NCBI GenBank assembly: GCA_036389485.1
Contig: DASVPR010000028.1
Coordinates: 1 to 18,900, forward strand
DNA: 18,900 nucleotides
Reading direction: 5' to 3'
From: CADCVT01 sp036389485
GTDB lineage: Bacteria > Actinomycetota > Thermoleophilia > Solirubrobacterales > Solirubrobacteraceae
Shown here: positions 1 to 8,004 of the stretch, piece by piece
How the letters are laid out: the number at the start of each line of letters is the position of its first letter
How positions within the stretch are numbered: the stretch's first letter is position 1
Position numbers and translations under genes: made by a program
Notes under the pieces: generated by a model
What the model saw: only the letters and a program-made list of their open reading frames with translations
What the model was told of the DNA's origin: nothing
The model's database searches: none

Positions 1-2
1 TG

Positions 3-188
3 CTCGGCGGCCTGCTCGTGATCGGCGTCGCGACCGGGTTCGTCAACGACCTCATCCTCGTCATCGCGATCGCGTTCGGCACGATCAACGTCGTCGGCGG
101 GTTCCTCGTGACCGACCGGATGCTCGAGATGTTCAAGACGAAGCCGAAGGCCGAAGTCGAGGCCGGCGGCGAGGAGGGTCGGGCATGA
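3..188 (+). CDS. pntA: NAD(P) transhydrogenase alpha subunit, C-terminal membrane part (5' truncated by window)
   Basis: This is the last 61 codons of a membrane protein, read in the frame that ends with TGA at 186-188. The visible part has two hydrophobic stretches (LLVIGVATGFVNDLILVIAI and FGTINVVGGFLVTDRMLEMF) and a short charged tail. The segment VGGFLVTDRMLEMFK is typical of the C-terminal membrane domain (dII) of the PntA side of the proton-translocating transhydrogenase. The stop overlaps the pntB start (ATGA), so the two are translationally coupled. Whether the gene is a full-length PntA or the short split form (PntAB) found in many actinobacteria cannot be decided, because its 5' end is outside the window. 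Confidence 0.85.
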   Translation, partial: LGGLLVIGVATGFVNDLILVIAIAFGTINVVGGFLVTDRMLEMFKTKPKAEVEAGGEEGRA

Positions 189-1597
189 GCACGATCACCG
201 CGTCGTTCGTCACCGACGACGACTTCCGCAGCATCCTCTACATCGTCGCGTTCTCGCTGTTCATCTACGGCCTGAGCGGGCTGACCGGCCCGAGCACCGC
301 CGTGCGCGGCAACCGCATCGCGGCGGTCGGCATGGCCATCGCCGTGCTGGCCACCTGCCTGATCGACGGCATGGGCCAGTGGGGCCTGATCATCCTCGGC
401 ATCGTCATCGGCACGATCGTCGGCGTCCCGGCGGCGCGCAACGTCAAGATGACCGCGATGCCGCAGATGGTGGCGCTGTTCAACGGCGTCGGCGGCGGCG
501 CGGTCGCGCTGATCTCCTGGTCGGAGTTCCGGACCGCGGGCGGCGACATCACCGACCTCGAGGTCGGCATCCCGCTCGTGTTCGCCGCGATCATCGGGTC
601 GATCTCGTTCTGGGGCTCGAACGTCGCGTTCGCGAAGCTGCAGGAGCTGATCAGCGGGAGGCCGGTGAAGATCCCGGGCGGGGCGTTCCTCAATGCGGCG
701 CTGCTGCTGGTCGCGATCGGCTGCGGCGTGGCGCTGCTGGGCGGCTCCGATGCCGAGGTGTTCTTCATCGCCATGCTGCTCGCGGCGGCCGTGCTCGGCA
801 ACACGTTCGTCCTGCCGATCGGCGGCGCGGACATGCCGGTCGTCATCTCGACGCTGAACGCGTTCACGGGCCTGAGCGCCGCGGCCGCGGGCATGGCGCT
901 CGACAACATCGCGCTGATCGTCGCGGGCATGATCGTGGGCGCGAGCGGCACGATCCTGACGCAGCAGATGGCCGAGGCCATGAACCGGACGATCGTCTCG
1001 GTGCTGATGGGCGGCTTCGGCGGCGAGGCGCCGGCGGCGGCCGGGCCGGAGGGCGCGACGGGCGGCACCGTGCGGTCGACGTCCGCCGCGGACGCCGCGA
1101 TCCAGATGGCCTACGCGCGCCAGGTGGTCGTCGTGCCGGGCTACGGCATGGCGGTCGCGCAGGCGCAGCACGCGGTGCGCGAGCTGGGCAAGGCGCTGGA
1201 GTCGCGCGGGGTCGAGGTGAAGTTCGGGATCCACCCGGTCGCGGGGCGGATGCCCGGGCACATGAACGTGCTCCTCGCCGAGGCGGACGTCCCCTACGAC
1301 CAGCTCAAGGAGATGGACGAGATCAACGGCGAGTTCGGCCGGACGGATGTGTCTCTGGTCATCGGCGCGAACGACGTGACGAACCCGGACGCCCGCTCCA
1401 AGCCCGACTCGCCCATCTACGGGATGCCGATCCTCAACGTCGACGAGTCGCAGTCCGTGATCGTGCTGAAGCGGTCGATGTCGAGCGGCTTCGCCGGGAT
1501 CGACAACCCGCTCTTCTACAACGCGAAGACGCAGATGCTGTTCGGCGACGCGAAGGCGTCGGTCTCGGACATCGTGTCCGAGTTGCAGGCCATCTAG
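185..1597 (+). CDS. pntB: NAD(P) transhydrogenase subunit beta
   Basis: PntB forms the rest of the membrane channel (dII) and carries the NADP(H)-binding domain dIII. With PntA it couples hydride transfer from NADH to NADP+ to proton re-entry, supplying NADPH at the cytoplasmic membrane. The 470-aa length is normal for the family. Residues 1-280 are a run of hydrophobic helices, including KMTAMPQMVALFNGVGGGA, a classic PntB signature. A Gly/Ala linker follows, then dIII from about residue 305, with the nucleotide-binding VVPGYGMAVAQAQ near residue 319. Further dIII marks are GRMPGHMNVLLAEADVPYD, VIGANDVTNPDA and the end segment GFAGIDNPLFYN. The ATG at 185 overlaps the stop of the upstream subunit, which fixes the start. 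No missing key motif was seen. Confidence 0.96.
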   Translation: MSTITASFVTDDDFRSILYIVAFSLFIYGLSGLTGPSTAVRGNRIAAVGMAIAVLATCLIDGMGQWGLIILGIVIGTIVGVPAARNVKMTAMPQMVALFNGVGGGAVALISWSEFRTAGGDITDLEVGIPLVFAAIIGSISFWGSNVAFAKLQELISGRPVKIPGGAFLNAALLLVAIGCGVALLGGSDAEVFFIAMLLAAAVLGNTFVLPIGGADMPVVISTLNAFTGLSAAAAGMALDNIALIVAGMIVGASGTILTQQMAEAMNRTIVSVLMGGFGGEAPAAAGPEGATGGTVRSTSAADAAIQMAYARQVVVVPGYGMAVAQAQHAVRELGKALESRGVEVKFGIHPVAGRMPGHMNVLLAEADVPYDQLKEMDEINGEFGRTDVSLVIGANDVTNPDARSKPDSPIYGMPILNVDESQSVIVLKRSMSSGFAGIDNPLFYNAKTQMLFGDAKASVSDIVSELQAI

Positions 1598-1618
1598 CGC
1601 GTCGGCGAGAGTGCCCGC

Positions 1619-2500
1619 ATGGTGAGGGCACTCCCGCGAGTCCTCGCCGCGCGCGACCGGCTGCCGTTCGTGTCTCGGGAGGCCGAGCTGGCGGCCCTCG
1701 ACTCGGTGTGGCGGCGTGCCGCGTCCGGAGACCGCCGGGTCGCGCTGATCGGCGGCGACCCGGCGATCGGGAAGAGCCGGCTGGCGGCGCGCTTCGCGGC
1801 GCGGGTGCACGAGGAGGGGGCGACGGTGCTGCACGGGCACTGCCCCGAGAGCTCGGGCGCGCCGTTCCCGCCGTTCGTCGAGGCGCTGCGCGAGTACGCG
1901 AGCTCGTTGCCGCCGGGCGCGGCGCGTCAGTGGCCGGCGGAGCTGGGACGCATGATCCCCAGCCTCGCCGCGGAGCTCGGGGAGCCGCCGCCGGCGGCGG
2001 AGGACCCCGCGGCGGCCCGGTTCCGCCGGTTCGAGGCGTTCCGCGCGGCGCTCGACGCGATCGGCGACGCGCACCGGATCCTGCGCTCGATCCACACGAT
2101 CCCGCGCGACGGGATGTGGCTCGGGTCGATGGCGGTGGCGGCGCAGGCGTGCGCGGAGTCGGGCGACGCCGCCGTCGCGCCGCCGCTGCTCGCAGCTTTG
2201 GAGCCGTTCGCGTCGTGCTGGGCGTGCTTCGCGTGGGCGGCGACGTGGGGGCCCGTCGCGCTGTGGCTCGGCGAGCTGGGGATGCTCGTCGGGCGGGTCT
2301 CCGACGCCGCGGCGTGGCTGGCGTCGATCGACGCGTCGGGCGCGCCGGCGTGGGCGCTGCGGGTCCGGTACGCGCGGGCGCGGCTCGGCGCCGAGCCGGA
2401 TCGGGTGGAGCTGGGGGCGGTCGAGCGGGAGGCGCGCGCGCTCGGGTTGCGCGTCCTCGCGGCGGCGGCCGCCGGCGCCCGCGCCACCACGGCTGTCTGA
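1619..2500 (+). CDS. Internally deleted AAA+/LuxR-type regulator ATPase (remnant)
   Basis: The 293-aa product looks like the two ends of a much larger protein joined in frame. Residues 15-155 match the start of the AAA_16 ATPase of large LuxR/adenylate-cyclase-type regulators: FVSREAELAALD, Walker A GGDPAIGKS (45-53), then HGHCPESSGAPFPPFVEALR. The family would next have a Walker B such as LVLDDLHWAD, but there is none. Near residues 155-162 the sequence jumps to PRDGMWLGSMAVAAQACAES, which belongs to the helical repeat region hundreds of residues later in such proteins. It continues to RYARARLGAEPDRVELGAVE and stops without the usual C-terminal HTH. It starts 21 bases after pntB and may be read through from it. 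It is probably non-functional as an ATPase. The family assignment is from recognition, and the deletion is inferred. Confidence 0.65.
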   Translation: MVRALPRVLAARDRLPFVSREAELAALDSVWRRAASGDRRVALIGGDPAIGKSRLAARFAARVHEEGATVLHGHCPESSGAPFPPFVEALREYASSLPPGAARQWPAELGRMIPSLAAELGEPPPAAEDPAAARFRRFEAFRAALDAIGDAHRILRSIHTIPRDGMWLGSMAVAAQACAESGDAAVAPPLLAALEPFASCWACFAWAATWGPVALWLGELGMLVGRVSDAAAWLASIDASGAPAWALRVRYARARLGAEPDRVELGAVEREARALGLRVLAAAAAGARATTAV

Positions 2501-2644
2501 CGTCGCGTCGAACCTTCGGCCACCGACTTGCGCGCCGCGGGGGCGAGTTCCGGCCCGTTCGCCCCTCGTCCCCTCATGCCCTCCATCTCATTGGACGTTC
2601 GTCCGCTGTTCGCGGCGCGCCGCCGTTGCGAGCTTCCCTGGCCC

Positions 2645-4801
2645 ATGCGGCTCGCCCTCCTCCTTCTCGCCACGCTCTGCTTCGCGGCCCCCACAGCACG
2701 GGCCAGCGACGGCACCTTCACCCAGATCCTCTGCGCGAACCCGGACACGGGCCGGGGCGTCGTGGATCGCAACGGCAAGCTGCCGGACGGCACGACCAAC
2801 CCGCACAACATGCAGTGGGCGGGCGTCTCCGCGGCGCTGTCGCGGTGCGCCGATCCGGTGGACTCCTCCTCGGGCGTGCCCGTCACGACCGGCGCCGGCT
2901 GGACGTCCTCCTCCGCGAACACCGGCGCCGCGCTCCGCTACCGGGCTCCTGCCGAGCTGACGTTCGCCGGCGGCGTGATCTACCGCCACGGAACGATGAG
3001 CGGCCACTTCGGGTGGACCCTGTCCCGCAACGGCAAGTGGGACCACATCTTCGGCACGCCGGCCGACGAGCGCTGCACGTGGGGCGACGGGTGCTACACG
3101 CGCGGCAACCCGTCGATCCCGTTCGGGACGTCGAACCGCGTGCGGGTCGGGGCGGGGACCACGGACGTCAACGGCTTCGACCTGAGCGTGCTGTGCGACA
3201 TCCCGAGTGGGTGGTCGTGCACGGCGGACGGGTCCCAGACGGTGCGGGTGTACGGCGGGAAGCTGGTGCTCCAGGATCGCTCGGCGCCCGTCCCGGGATC
3301 CGCGTCGGGGTCGCTCGAATCGGACGACGTGCTGCGGGAATCCGAGGACATCGATTTCAGCGCCTCCGACGTCGGCGGCGGGCTGTATCGGGTGCGTCTG
3401 CTCGTCGACGGCGCGCCGCGGCTCTCCTCGGCGGTCCACACGGACGGCGGCCGGTGCGCCGACGTCAACCCAGCGAACGGCGACGACTACGAGTTCGCGT
3501 TCCAGCAGCCGTGCCGGTCATCGGCGAGCGTCGCGACGTCGTTCGACACGCGGTCGCTGCCCGAGGGCGAGCACGCGGTGAAGGTCCTCGTCGAGGACGC
3601 CGGCGGCAACGCGACGACGGTGCTCAACCGGCGGGTCCGGATCGACAACGTGCTCGCGCCGGAGCGGGTCGCGGATCCGGCGATCGACGGCGTCCCGCGG
3701 CGGGGGAGCGGGCTCGCAGTCGTGCCGGGCGCGTGGGACGACCATGGCGCTCCGGGCGAGCCTTCGATCACCCACGTGTGGAAGCGCTGTCGCGTGGACG
3801 GGTCCTCCTGCTCCGAGATCCCGGGCGCCTCCGGGCTGACCCTCGCGCTGGGGCCGGAGGACGTCGGCCGCCGGATCCGGGTGGTCGAGCGGGCGTCGAA
3901 CGCCGAGGGCAGCGGCACGGCGGAGTCCGCGCTGACCGACGTCGTCACGCTCGAGGACGGGACGCTGCCGCCGGATCGCGACGGGATCGACAACGACGGC
4001 GACGGCGAGATCGACGAGCCCGGCGAGACGGGCCCGCCCACGACGCCTCCTTCGGGCGGCTCCGGCTCCGGGTCCGGAGGGCACACCGATAACCCGTCTG
4101 GCTTCGGCGCGACGAAGCTCCCTGCGGCGTCGTCCTCCTCGGCCGCCGCCGCGGGCGGCGCGAACGGCGAGGGCGCCTCCCCGCGGGCACGGCTCACCGT
4201 GGCGTACACCGGCCGCACGCCCGCCGCGCGGACCGTCCGCTACGGCGGCGGCGCCACCGCCAAGGGCCGCCTCGTCGACGCCGACGGCCGCCCGATCCGG
4301 GGCGCGATCATCGACGTCTCCTCGATCCCCTCCGTGCGCGGAGCCGGTCCGGTCGCCGCCCAGCCCGCGGTCACCAACGACGACGGCGCCTTCACGTACC
4401 GCGTCGGCGGCCGGGCGGCGTCCCGCACCATCCGCTTCGCGTACCGCTGGCAGCGCGGCGGCGAGGTTGTCGCCGATGCGTCCCTCGTCCTGCGGGTGCG
4501 AGCCGTGGTTCGTCTCGCTGTTCGGCTGCGCGGCGTCGTCGTGAAGTACGCCGGGCGAGTCCGGAGCGGCCCGCTGCCGCGCGGCGGCAAGCTCGTCGTC
4601 CTGCAGGGCCGGGTCCGCGGAGGCCGCTGGCAGACCTTCGCCTCCCGCCGGGCGACCCGAGCCGGCGTCTTCCGCGGCGCCTACCGGCTGAAGATCCGCC
4701 GCCCCGGAGTCCGCCTCCAGTTCCGCGCGCGAGCCGTCGCCGAGTCCGGCTGGCCGTACCTCGAGGGCAAGAGCCGCGTCGTGACGCGCCGCGTGAAGTG
4801 A
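2645..4801 (+). CDS. Secreted multidomain protein with Ig-like module and Asp-rich calcium-type motif
   Basis: A 718-aa exported protein of unknown role. The ATG at 2645 was chosen because it gives a clean signal peptide (MRLALLLLATLCFAAPTARA, then SDG); the open frame extends upstream to 2528 without adding recognisable sequence. Residues about 20-215 form a Cys-containing domain, ending VRVYGGKLVLQDRSAPVPG. Residues about 235-335 are an Ig-like module with FSASDVGGG, RLLVDGAPR and RRVRIDNVLAPER. Residues 444-458 carry an Asp-rich DGIDNDGDGEIDE run resembling thrombospondin type-3/MopE-like calcium sites. A Gly/Ser/Pro linker and a carboxypeptidase-regulatory-like region (GRLVDADGRPIRGA) lead to a basic beta-rich tail. 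It is a paralogue of the 6165-7988 product and lies directly before a secreted subtilase. No catalytic motif was seen; a structural or surface role is inferred. Confidence 0.8.
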   Translation: MRLALLLLATLCFAAPTARASDGTFTQILCANPDTGRGVVDRNGKLPDGTTNPHNMQWAGVSAALSRCADPVDSSSGVPVTTGAGWTSSSANTGAALRYRAPAELTFAGGVIYRHGTMSGHFGWTLSRNGKWDHIFGTPADERCTWGDGCYTRGNPSIPFGTSNRVRVGAGTTDVNGFDLSVLCDIPSGWSCTADGSQTVRVYGGKLVLQDRSAPVPGSASGSLESDDVLRESEDIDFSASDVGGGLYRVRLLVDGAPRLSSAVHTDGGRCADVNPANGDDYEFAFQQPCRSSASVATSFDTRSLPEGEHAVKVLVEDAGGNATTVLNRRVRIDNVLAPERVADPAIDGVPRRGSGLAVVPGAWDDHGAPGEPSITHVWKRCRVDGSSCSEIPGASGLTLALGPEDVGRRIRVVERASNAEGSGTAESALTDVVTLEDGTLPPDRDGIDNDGDGEIDEPGETGPPTTPPSGGSGSGSGGHTDNPSGFGATKLPAASSSSAAAAGGANGEGASPRARLTVAYTGRTPAARTVRYGGGATAKGRLVDADGRPIRGAIIDVSSIPSVRGAGPVAAQPAVTNDDGAFTYRVGGRAASRTIRFAYRWQRGGEVVADASLVLRVRAVVRLAVRLRGVVVKYAGRVRSGPLPRGGKLVVLQGRVRGGRWQTFASRRATRAGVFRGAYRLKIRRPGVRLQFRARAVAESGWPYLEGKSRVVTRRVK

Positions 4802-4849
4802 GCACCACCGAGCTCCACCCCGTGAAGTGAGCAGCACCGACCTCCGCCC
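4792..4849 (+). repeat. 29-bp tandem duplication at a stop/start junction
   Basis: Two adjacent 29-base units (4792-4820 and 4821-4849) match at 26 of 29 positions; both begin CGTGAAGTGAGCA. Unit 1 holds the stop of the upstream secreted-protein gene, and unit 2 holds the GTG start of the subtilase gene. Because 29 is not a multiple of 3, the duplication changes the reading-frame relation and leaves a short ORF between the two genes. Confidence 0.9.
4798..4830 (+). other. 10-codon mini-ORF bridging two genes (candidate coupling leader)
   Basis: GTG at 4798 opens a frame encoding M(V)STTELHPVK and ending TGA at 4828-4830. Its start overlaps the upstream gene's stop (GTGA at 4798-4801), and its stop overlaps the subtilase GTG start (GTGA at 4827-4830). 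The peptide resembles the subtilase N-terminus MSSTDLRPR, as expected from the tandem duplication. It may simply be a by-product that keeps ribosomes coupled through the junction; translation is not shown. Confidence 0.4.
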
Positions 4850-6116
4850 CCGACGGGCAGGGCGCGTCCCTCCGCGCGCCCTGCCCGGAGCGGCGGCGCT
4901 CGCCGTCGCCGTCCTCCTCACCGTCGCCCGCCCCGCCGACGGCCAGGTCCTTCCCGACGCGATCCCGACGTGGTGGCACGAAGCAGCCGGCCTCACACCG
5001 CTCCTCACCGCACCACCCCCACCCGTCAAACCGACGATCTGCATCATCGACACCGGAGTCACACCGACCCCGGACCTCGACATCAGCGCCCGCTGGGCCT
5101 ACGACGGAGGAACCCTCGACGACGTCCGGGCCACCGAAGACTCGCCAGGCCACGGAACCCTCGTAGCGCACTTCGCCGCCGCCGCGGTCAACGGCTGGGG
5201 AGGAGCAGGAGCCTTCCCCCACGCCCGAATCTCCAGCGTCCGAGTCTTCCCGCCCGAAGGAGGAGCCAGCTGGCAGGACTACATCCGAGCGATCACGCGC
5301 TGCCTCAAGCTCGACGCGAACACCAAGGTGATCGTCATGGCTCTAGGTGGCCAGTCGATCGACGACGGCGAAGCCGAAGAACTTCAGCACTGGATCGCTC
5401 GCGCAAGGGACCGACACGACGTGAACGTCGTCGCGGCGGCTGGGAACGGTGCGGGACCGCCGGATTTCCCCGGACGGTTCAACCCCGCGTTTACGACCGC
5501 CGCACTCGCCGCCGACGGCAGCTTGTGCCACCTGAGCGCTAGGGGGCCCGGCGTCGACATTGCGGTTCCGGGTTGCGGCGTCCAGCAAGCCGACGGCGCC
5601 GGTCGAAACTGGTCATTCGACGGGACGAGCTTCGCGGCAGCGATTGCAGCCGGTGCTATCGCGGCCGTTCGAAGCTACGTGGCAGGCCTTACCGCAATCG
5701 CCGCAGAAACGCAGCTCGTAGCAGCCGCGCGCGGTGCGCCACCCGCCCTCGATGGTGGCGCAGCACTGCGCGCCGCCGGTTTTCCGCTGACACCCGGCGG
5801 CGGCGGGGCCTCTGCTAATCCGATCACCACACCGACACAAGTTGCCGCGGCGCCGAAGCTGCCGCGCACTGGCGCACACCACGCTGCCCGCCCCGTGCGC
5901 CTGGGACCACCGTCCCTCGTGATTCGCACGAACGGTCGGACGACTCTGCTGCTCGTCCGACATCGCCCAAGAGGCGCCGCTCTGGAATGCCATATCGCAC
6001 AGAGGCACGTGCTTCGTCAGAGCAGCCGGATCCTCGTCCGTGCCCGCCGCCTCGTCGGCCGCTGCCGGTTTGTGAGCGCGTTCGGGGCATCGAACTGGAT
6101 CAACGTCCGGTCGTAG
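4827..6116 (+). CDS. Secreted subtilisin-like serine protease (S8)
   Basis: The 429-aa product is an exported endopeptidase. The GTG at 4827 gives a long basic N-region, then a hydrophobic stretch (GAAALAVAVLLTVA, 21-34) and a likely cleavage near ARPADG. The S8 triad is complete: Asp75 in ICIIDTGVTP, His109 in SPGHGTLVAHF and Ser268 in FDGTSFAAA, with the oxyanion Asn207 in VVAAAGNGAG. Only about 30 residues separate the signal peptide from the catalytic core, so there is no obvious I9-type prodomain. Residues 320-429 form a Gly/Thr/Pro linker and a small basic beta-rich tail with Cys388 and Cys413. It is sandwiched between two related secreted proteins and coupled to the first through the duplicated junction. 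Codon use shifts along the gene, with many A-ending Gly, Arg and Pro codons at about 5100-5300. The substrate is unknown. Confidence 0.88.
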   Translation: MSSTDLRPRRAGRVPPRALPGAAALAVAVLLTVARPADGQVLPDAIPTWWHEAAGLTPLLTAPPPPVKPTICIIDTGVTPTPDLDISARWAYDGGTLDDVRATEDSPGHGTLVAHFAAAAVNGWGGAGAFPHARISSVRVFPPEGGASWQDYIRAITRCLKLDANTKVIVMALGGQSIDDGEAEELQHWIARARDRHDVNVVAAAGNGAGPPDFPGRFNPAFTTAALAADGSLCHLSARGPGVDIAVPGCGVQQADGAGRNWSFDGTSFAAAIAAGAIAAVRSYVAGLTAIAAETQLVAAARGAPPALDGGAALRAAGFPLTPGGGGASANPITTPTQVAAAPKLPRTGAHHAARPVRLGPPSLVIRTNGRTTLLLVRHRPRGAALECHIAQRHVLRQSSRILVRARRLVGRCRFVSAFGASNWINVRS

Positions 6117-6164
6117 GCGCAATGTTCAAGCGTCGCTGTCCAAAGACCGACCGGGTTCGGAGCC

Positions 6165-7988
6165 ATGTTGAGTGGCTTCGTTCCGCGCCAGTGCGCAATC
6201 TTGATCGTCGCCCCTGCTGCGGTGGTCTTCCTGACCGTAGCTGCCGCCGCGCACGCCGCGGTGTACTCGGTTCGAGCCTGCAACGAGGCCGGCGGCGCGG
6301 GTGGTAATGCCTGGGCGCCCAGCGTCACGATGCCTGCAGACCAGGTCAGCCTGATCGCGGCTTGCCCAAGTGGGATCCCTGATCCCTACGGGGATCTCGA
6401 GAACGGTCTGGGTGTCGCCGATGCGATCAACGCCTGGGACGACGCGCCACCTGGAGAGGCTTTTGCCGAGCAGCGCTTCGTTGCTCCTCCGCGGACGTCG
6501 ATCGTCCGAGCGTCGATCACCCGGGACATCGGAAATCGGGATGAGTGGACCCCGTACGGCCGGATAGACGGCGTCGACCAGGTGGGAGAAAGCTGCTTAC
6601 CCGCCGCGGGCCAGGCGTTCTGCCGGATCCAGGGGACGCGCGTTTTTGAAGGGTTGAATGCGGCGTCGATCGCCTACGGCGTGCGATGCGTCGCCGCGCC
6701 GTTCTGTGCGCACGGGGCGACGCTTCGGACGGTCTGGGTCCTGATTCTCGGCGCGACCGTGACGGTCGACGATCGGGAGGCTCCTACTGTCGGGAGTGTC
6801 GCGGGTGGGGTTGTCGATGGGCAGTGGTGGAATCGGGCTGGGGTCGTCGCTTTCTCGGCGGAGGACAACACCGGGGTTCGGCGGCGGCGGGTTCTGGTGG
6901 ATGGGATTCCGCGGGTGGTCGTCGATGCTCCGGGGGCTGCGCAGGGTGGGTGCGGGGATTTCGGCGTCGGCGTTGCCTACTCGTACTCGCGGCCGTGTGC
7001 TGACGCGCGGGGGTTGAACGGGCTGCGGTCGGTTGCGGTCGATCCGTGCCGCTGGGGCGATGGTGTGCACTCCGTTCGGGGTGGAGCGACGGACACGGGT
7101 GGGCTCGACGCGTCGAGCTCGGTTCCCGCGGTCGCTCGTGTCGACTGCTCTCCGCCGGAGGTCTCGATCGACGGAGGTGGGGAGGTCGTCGCGGGGGAGG
7201 GAGCGGAGCCCTCGGTCGTCGCGGACGACGCCACGTCGGGGCTGAGCGCCGTCCAGGTCGAGCGCAGTGTGGATGCTTCTGAGTGGATGCCTCACACCGG
7301 GACGCTCGTGGCGGAGGCCGGTCGGACGTATCGCTTCCGGGCGAGGGCCGTGGATGTCGCGGGGAACCTGTCCGGGTGGACGGAGGCGGGGCCGTTCGTC
7401 GGGGTGGCGGTGCCGGCGCCTCCGCCGCCGGGTTCGGACGGGTCAGGTTCGGAGGGACCGGGCTGGGAGGGGCCGGGCTGGGAGGGGCCGGGCTCGGAGG
7501 GGCCGGGCGCGGACGGGTCGGGGTCGGACGGGGCGGGCTCCGAGGCGTCGGGTCCGGACGGGCCCGGCGAGGGTGGGAGCTTGGTTGGCGGCTCGGGACC
7601 GGGGGCCCCGGATGAGCTGACGGCGGGATTGATGCCGGCGCCGCTGGCGGCGCTCGAAGCGACGCCTGCAGCGCGGCCGTCGCGACCGCCCGACGGGCTC
7701 CTCGACCCGCGGCTGCGGATCACGCGCGTGGTCGCAAGAACGCGGCGCGTCTTGCTGGTCGCGGGCACGGCGGCCCTCGCGCTGAGGACGACGGCGACTG
7801 TCACCGTCGTGGCGCGGGGACGCGTCATGACGCGGCGTGTCAGGGTCGTGAACGGGGCGTGGCGGCTCCGGCTCCGCGTGCGCGGGCGGGCCACGAGCAT
7901 CAGGATCGCGACGCCCGCGACCGGCGGCTTCAGAGCCGGGAGCGCGAAGAACACGCCCGCACCCCTTGCGCACACCCCCGCCGAGTAG
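6165..7988 (+). CDS. Secreted repeat-containing protein, paralogue of the 2645-4801 product
   Basis: The 607-aa product has a signal peptide (ILIVAPAAVVFLTVAAAAHA, ending at residue 31). The N-terminal Cys-rich domain (about 32-205) includes RFVAPPRTSIVRASITRD and IAYGVRCVAAPFCAHGATLR and ends VTVDDREAPTVGS. An Ig-like module at about 225-320 (FSAEDNTGVRRRRVLVDG, then a D-x-GG stretch) parallels the module in the upstream paralogue. A second small beta module (TGTLVAEAGRTYRFRARAVD) follows, then an acidic Gly-rich repeat of five residues (423-467) and a basic C-terminal beta segment. The only nearby SD-like stretch (GGAG, 6159-6162) is too close to the ATG. The function is unknown; a surface or matrix role is inferred. 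Codon use is unlike the neighbours, with many GGG, GTT and CGG codons between about 6780 and 7240. Confidence 0.8.
   Translation: MLSGFVPRQCAILIVAPAAVVFLTVAAAAHAAVYSVRACNEAGGAGGNAWAPSVTMPADQVSLIAACPSGIPDPYGDLENGLGVADAINAWDDAPPGEAFAEQRFVAPPRTSIVRASITRDIGNRDEWTPYGRIDGVDQVGESCLPAAGQAFCRIQGTRVFEGLNAASIAYGVRCVAAPFCAHGATLRTVWVLILGATVTVDDREAPTVGSVAGGVVDGQWWNRAGVVAFSAEDNTGVRRRRVLVDGIPRVVVDAPGAAQGGCGDFGVGVAYSYSRPCADARGLNGLRSVAVDPCRWGDGVHSVRGGATDTGGLDASSSVPAVARVDCSPPEVSIDGGGEVVAGEGAEPSVVADDATSGLSAVQVERSVDASEWMPHTGTLVAEAGRTYRFRARAVDVAGNLSGWTEAGPFVGVAVPAPPPPGSDGSGSEGPGWEGPGWEGPGSEGPGADGSGSDGAGSEASGPDGPGEGGSLVGGSGPGAPDELTAGLMPAPLAALEATPAARPSRPPDGLLDPRLRITRVVARTRRVLLVAGTAALALRTTATVTVVARGRVMTRRVRVVNGAWRLRLRVRGRATSIRIATPATGGFRAGSAKNTPAPLAHTPAE
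7431..7565 (+). repeat. Coding minisatellite, nine 15-bp units
   Basis: Nine consecutive 15-base units run from 7431 to 7565. The units at 7461 and 7476 are identical (GGCTGGGAGGGGCCG); the others vary. In frame they encode GSDGS, GSEGP, GWEGP, GWEGP, GSEGP, GADGS, GSDGA, GSEAS and GPDGP, an acidic flexible spacer. Identical neighbours suggest recent slippage or unequal exchange. Confidence 0.9.
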
Positions 7989-8004
7989 CCAAACTGCCGG
8001 GGAC

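Noticed and set aside
2501..2644. Promoter (TTGGAC at 2591) for the secreted-protein cluster
   Set aside because: No convincing -10 at the right spacing; only a weak dyad GGACGttCGTCC was seen, so no feature is claimed.
2528..2644. Earlier start for the first secreted protein
   Set aside because: The extra 39 residues place charged sequence before an otherwise standard signal peptide beginning at ATG 2645.
379..4092. Very long plus-strand open frame (1237 codons)
   Set aside because: It is an Arg/Gly/Ala-rich shadow over pntB, the ATPase remnant and the secreted protein; stops are rare in alternative frames at this GC content.
7431..7565. CRISPR-like array
   Set aside because: Units are 15 bp, directly tandem without spacers, and read in frame as a protein spacer.
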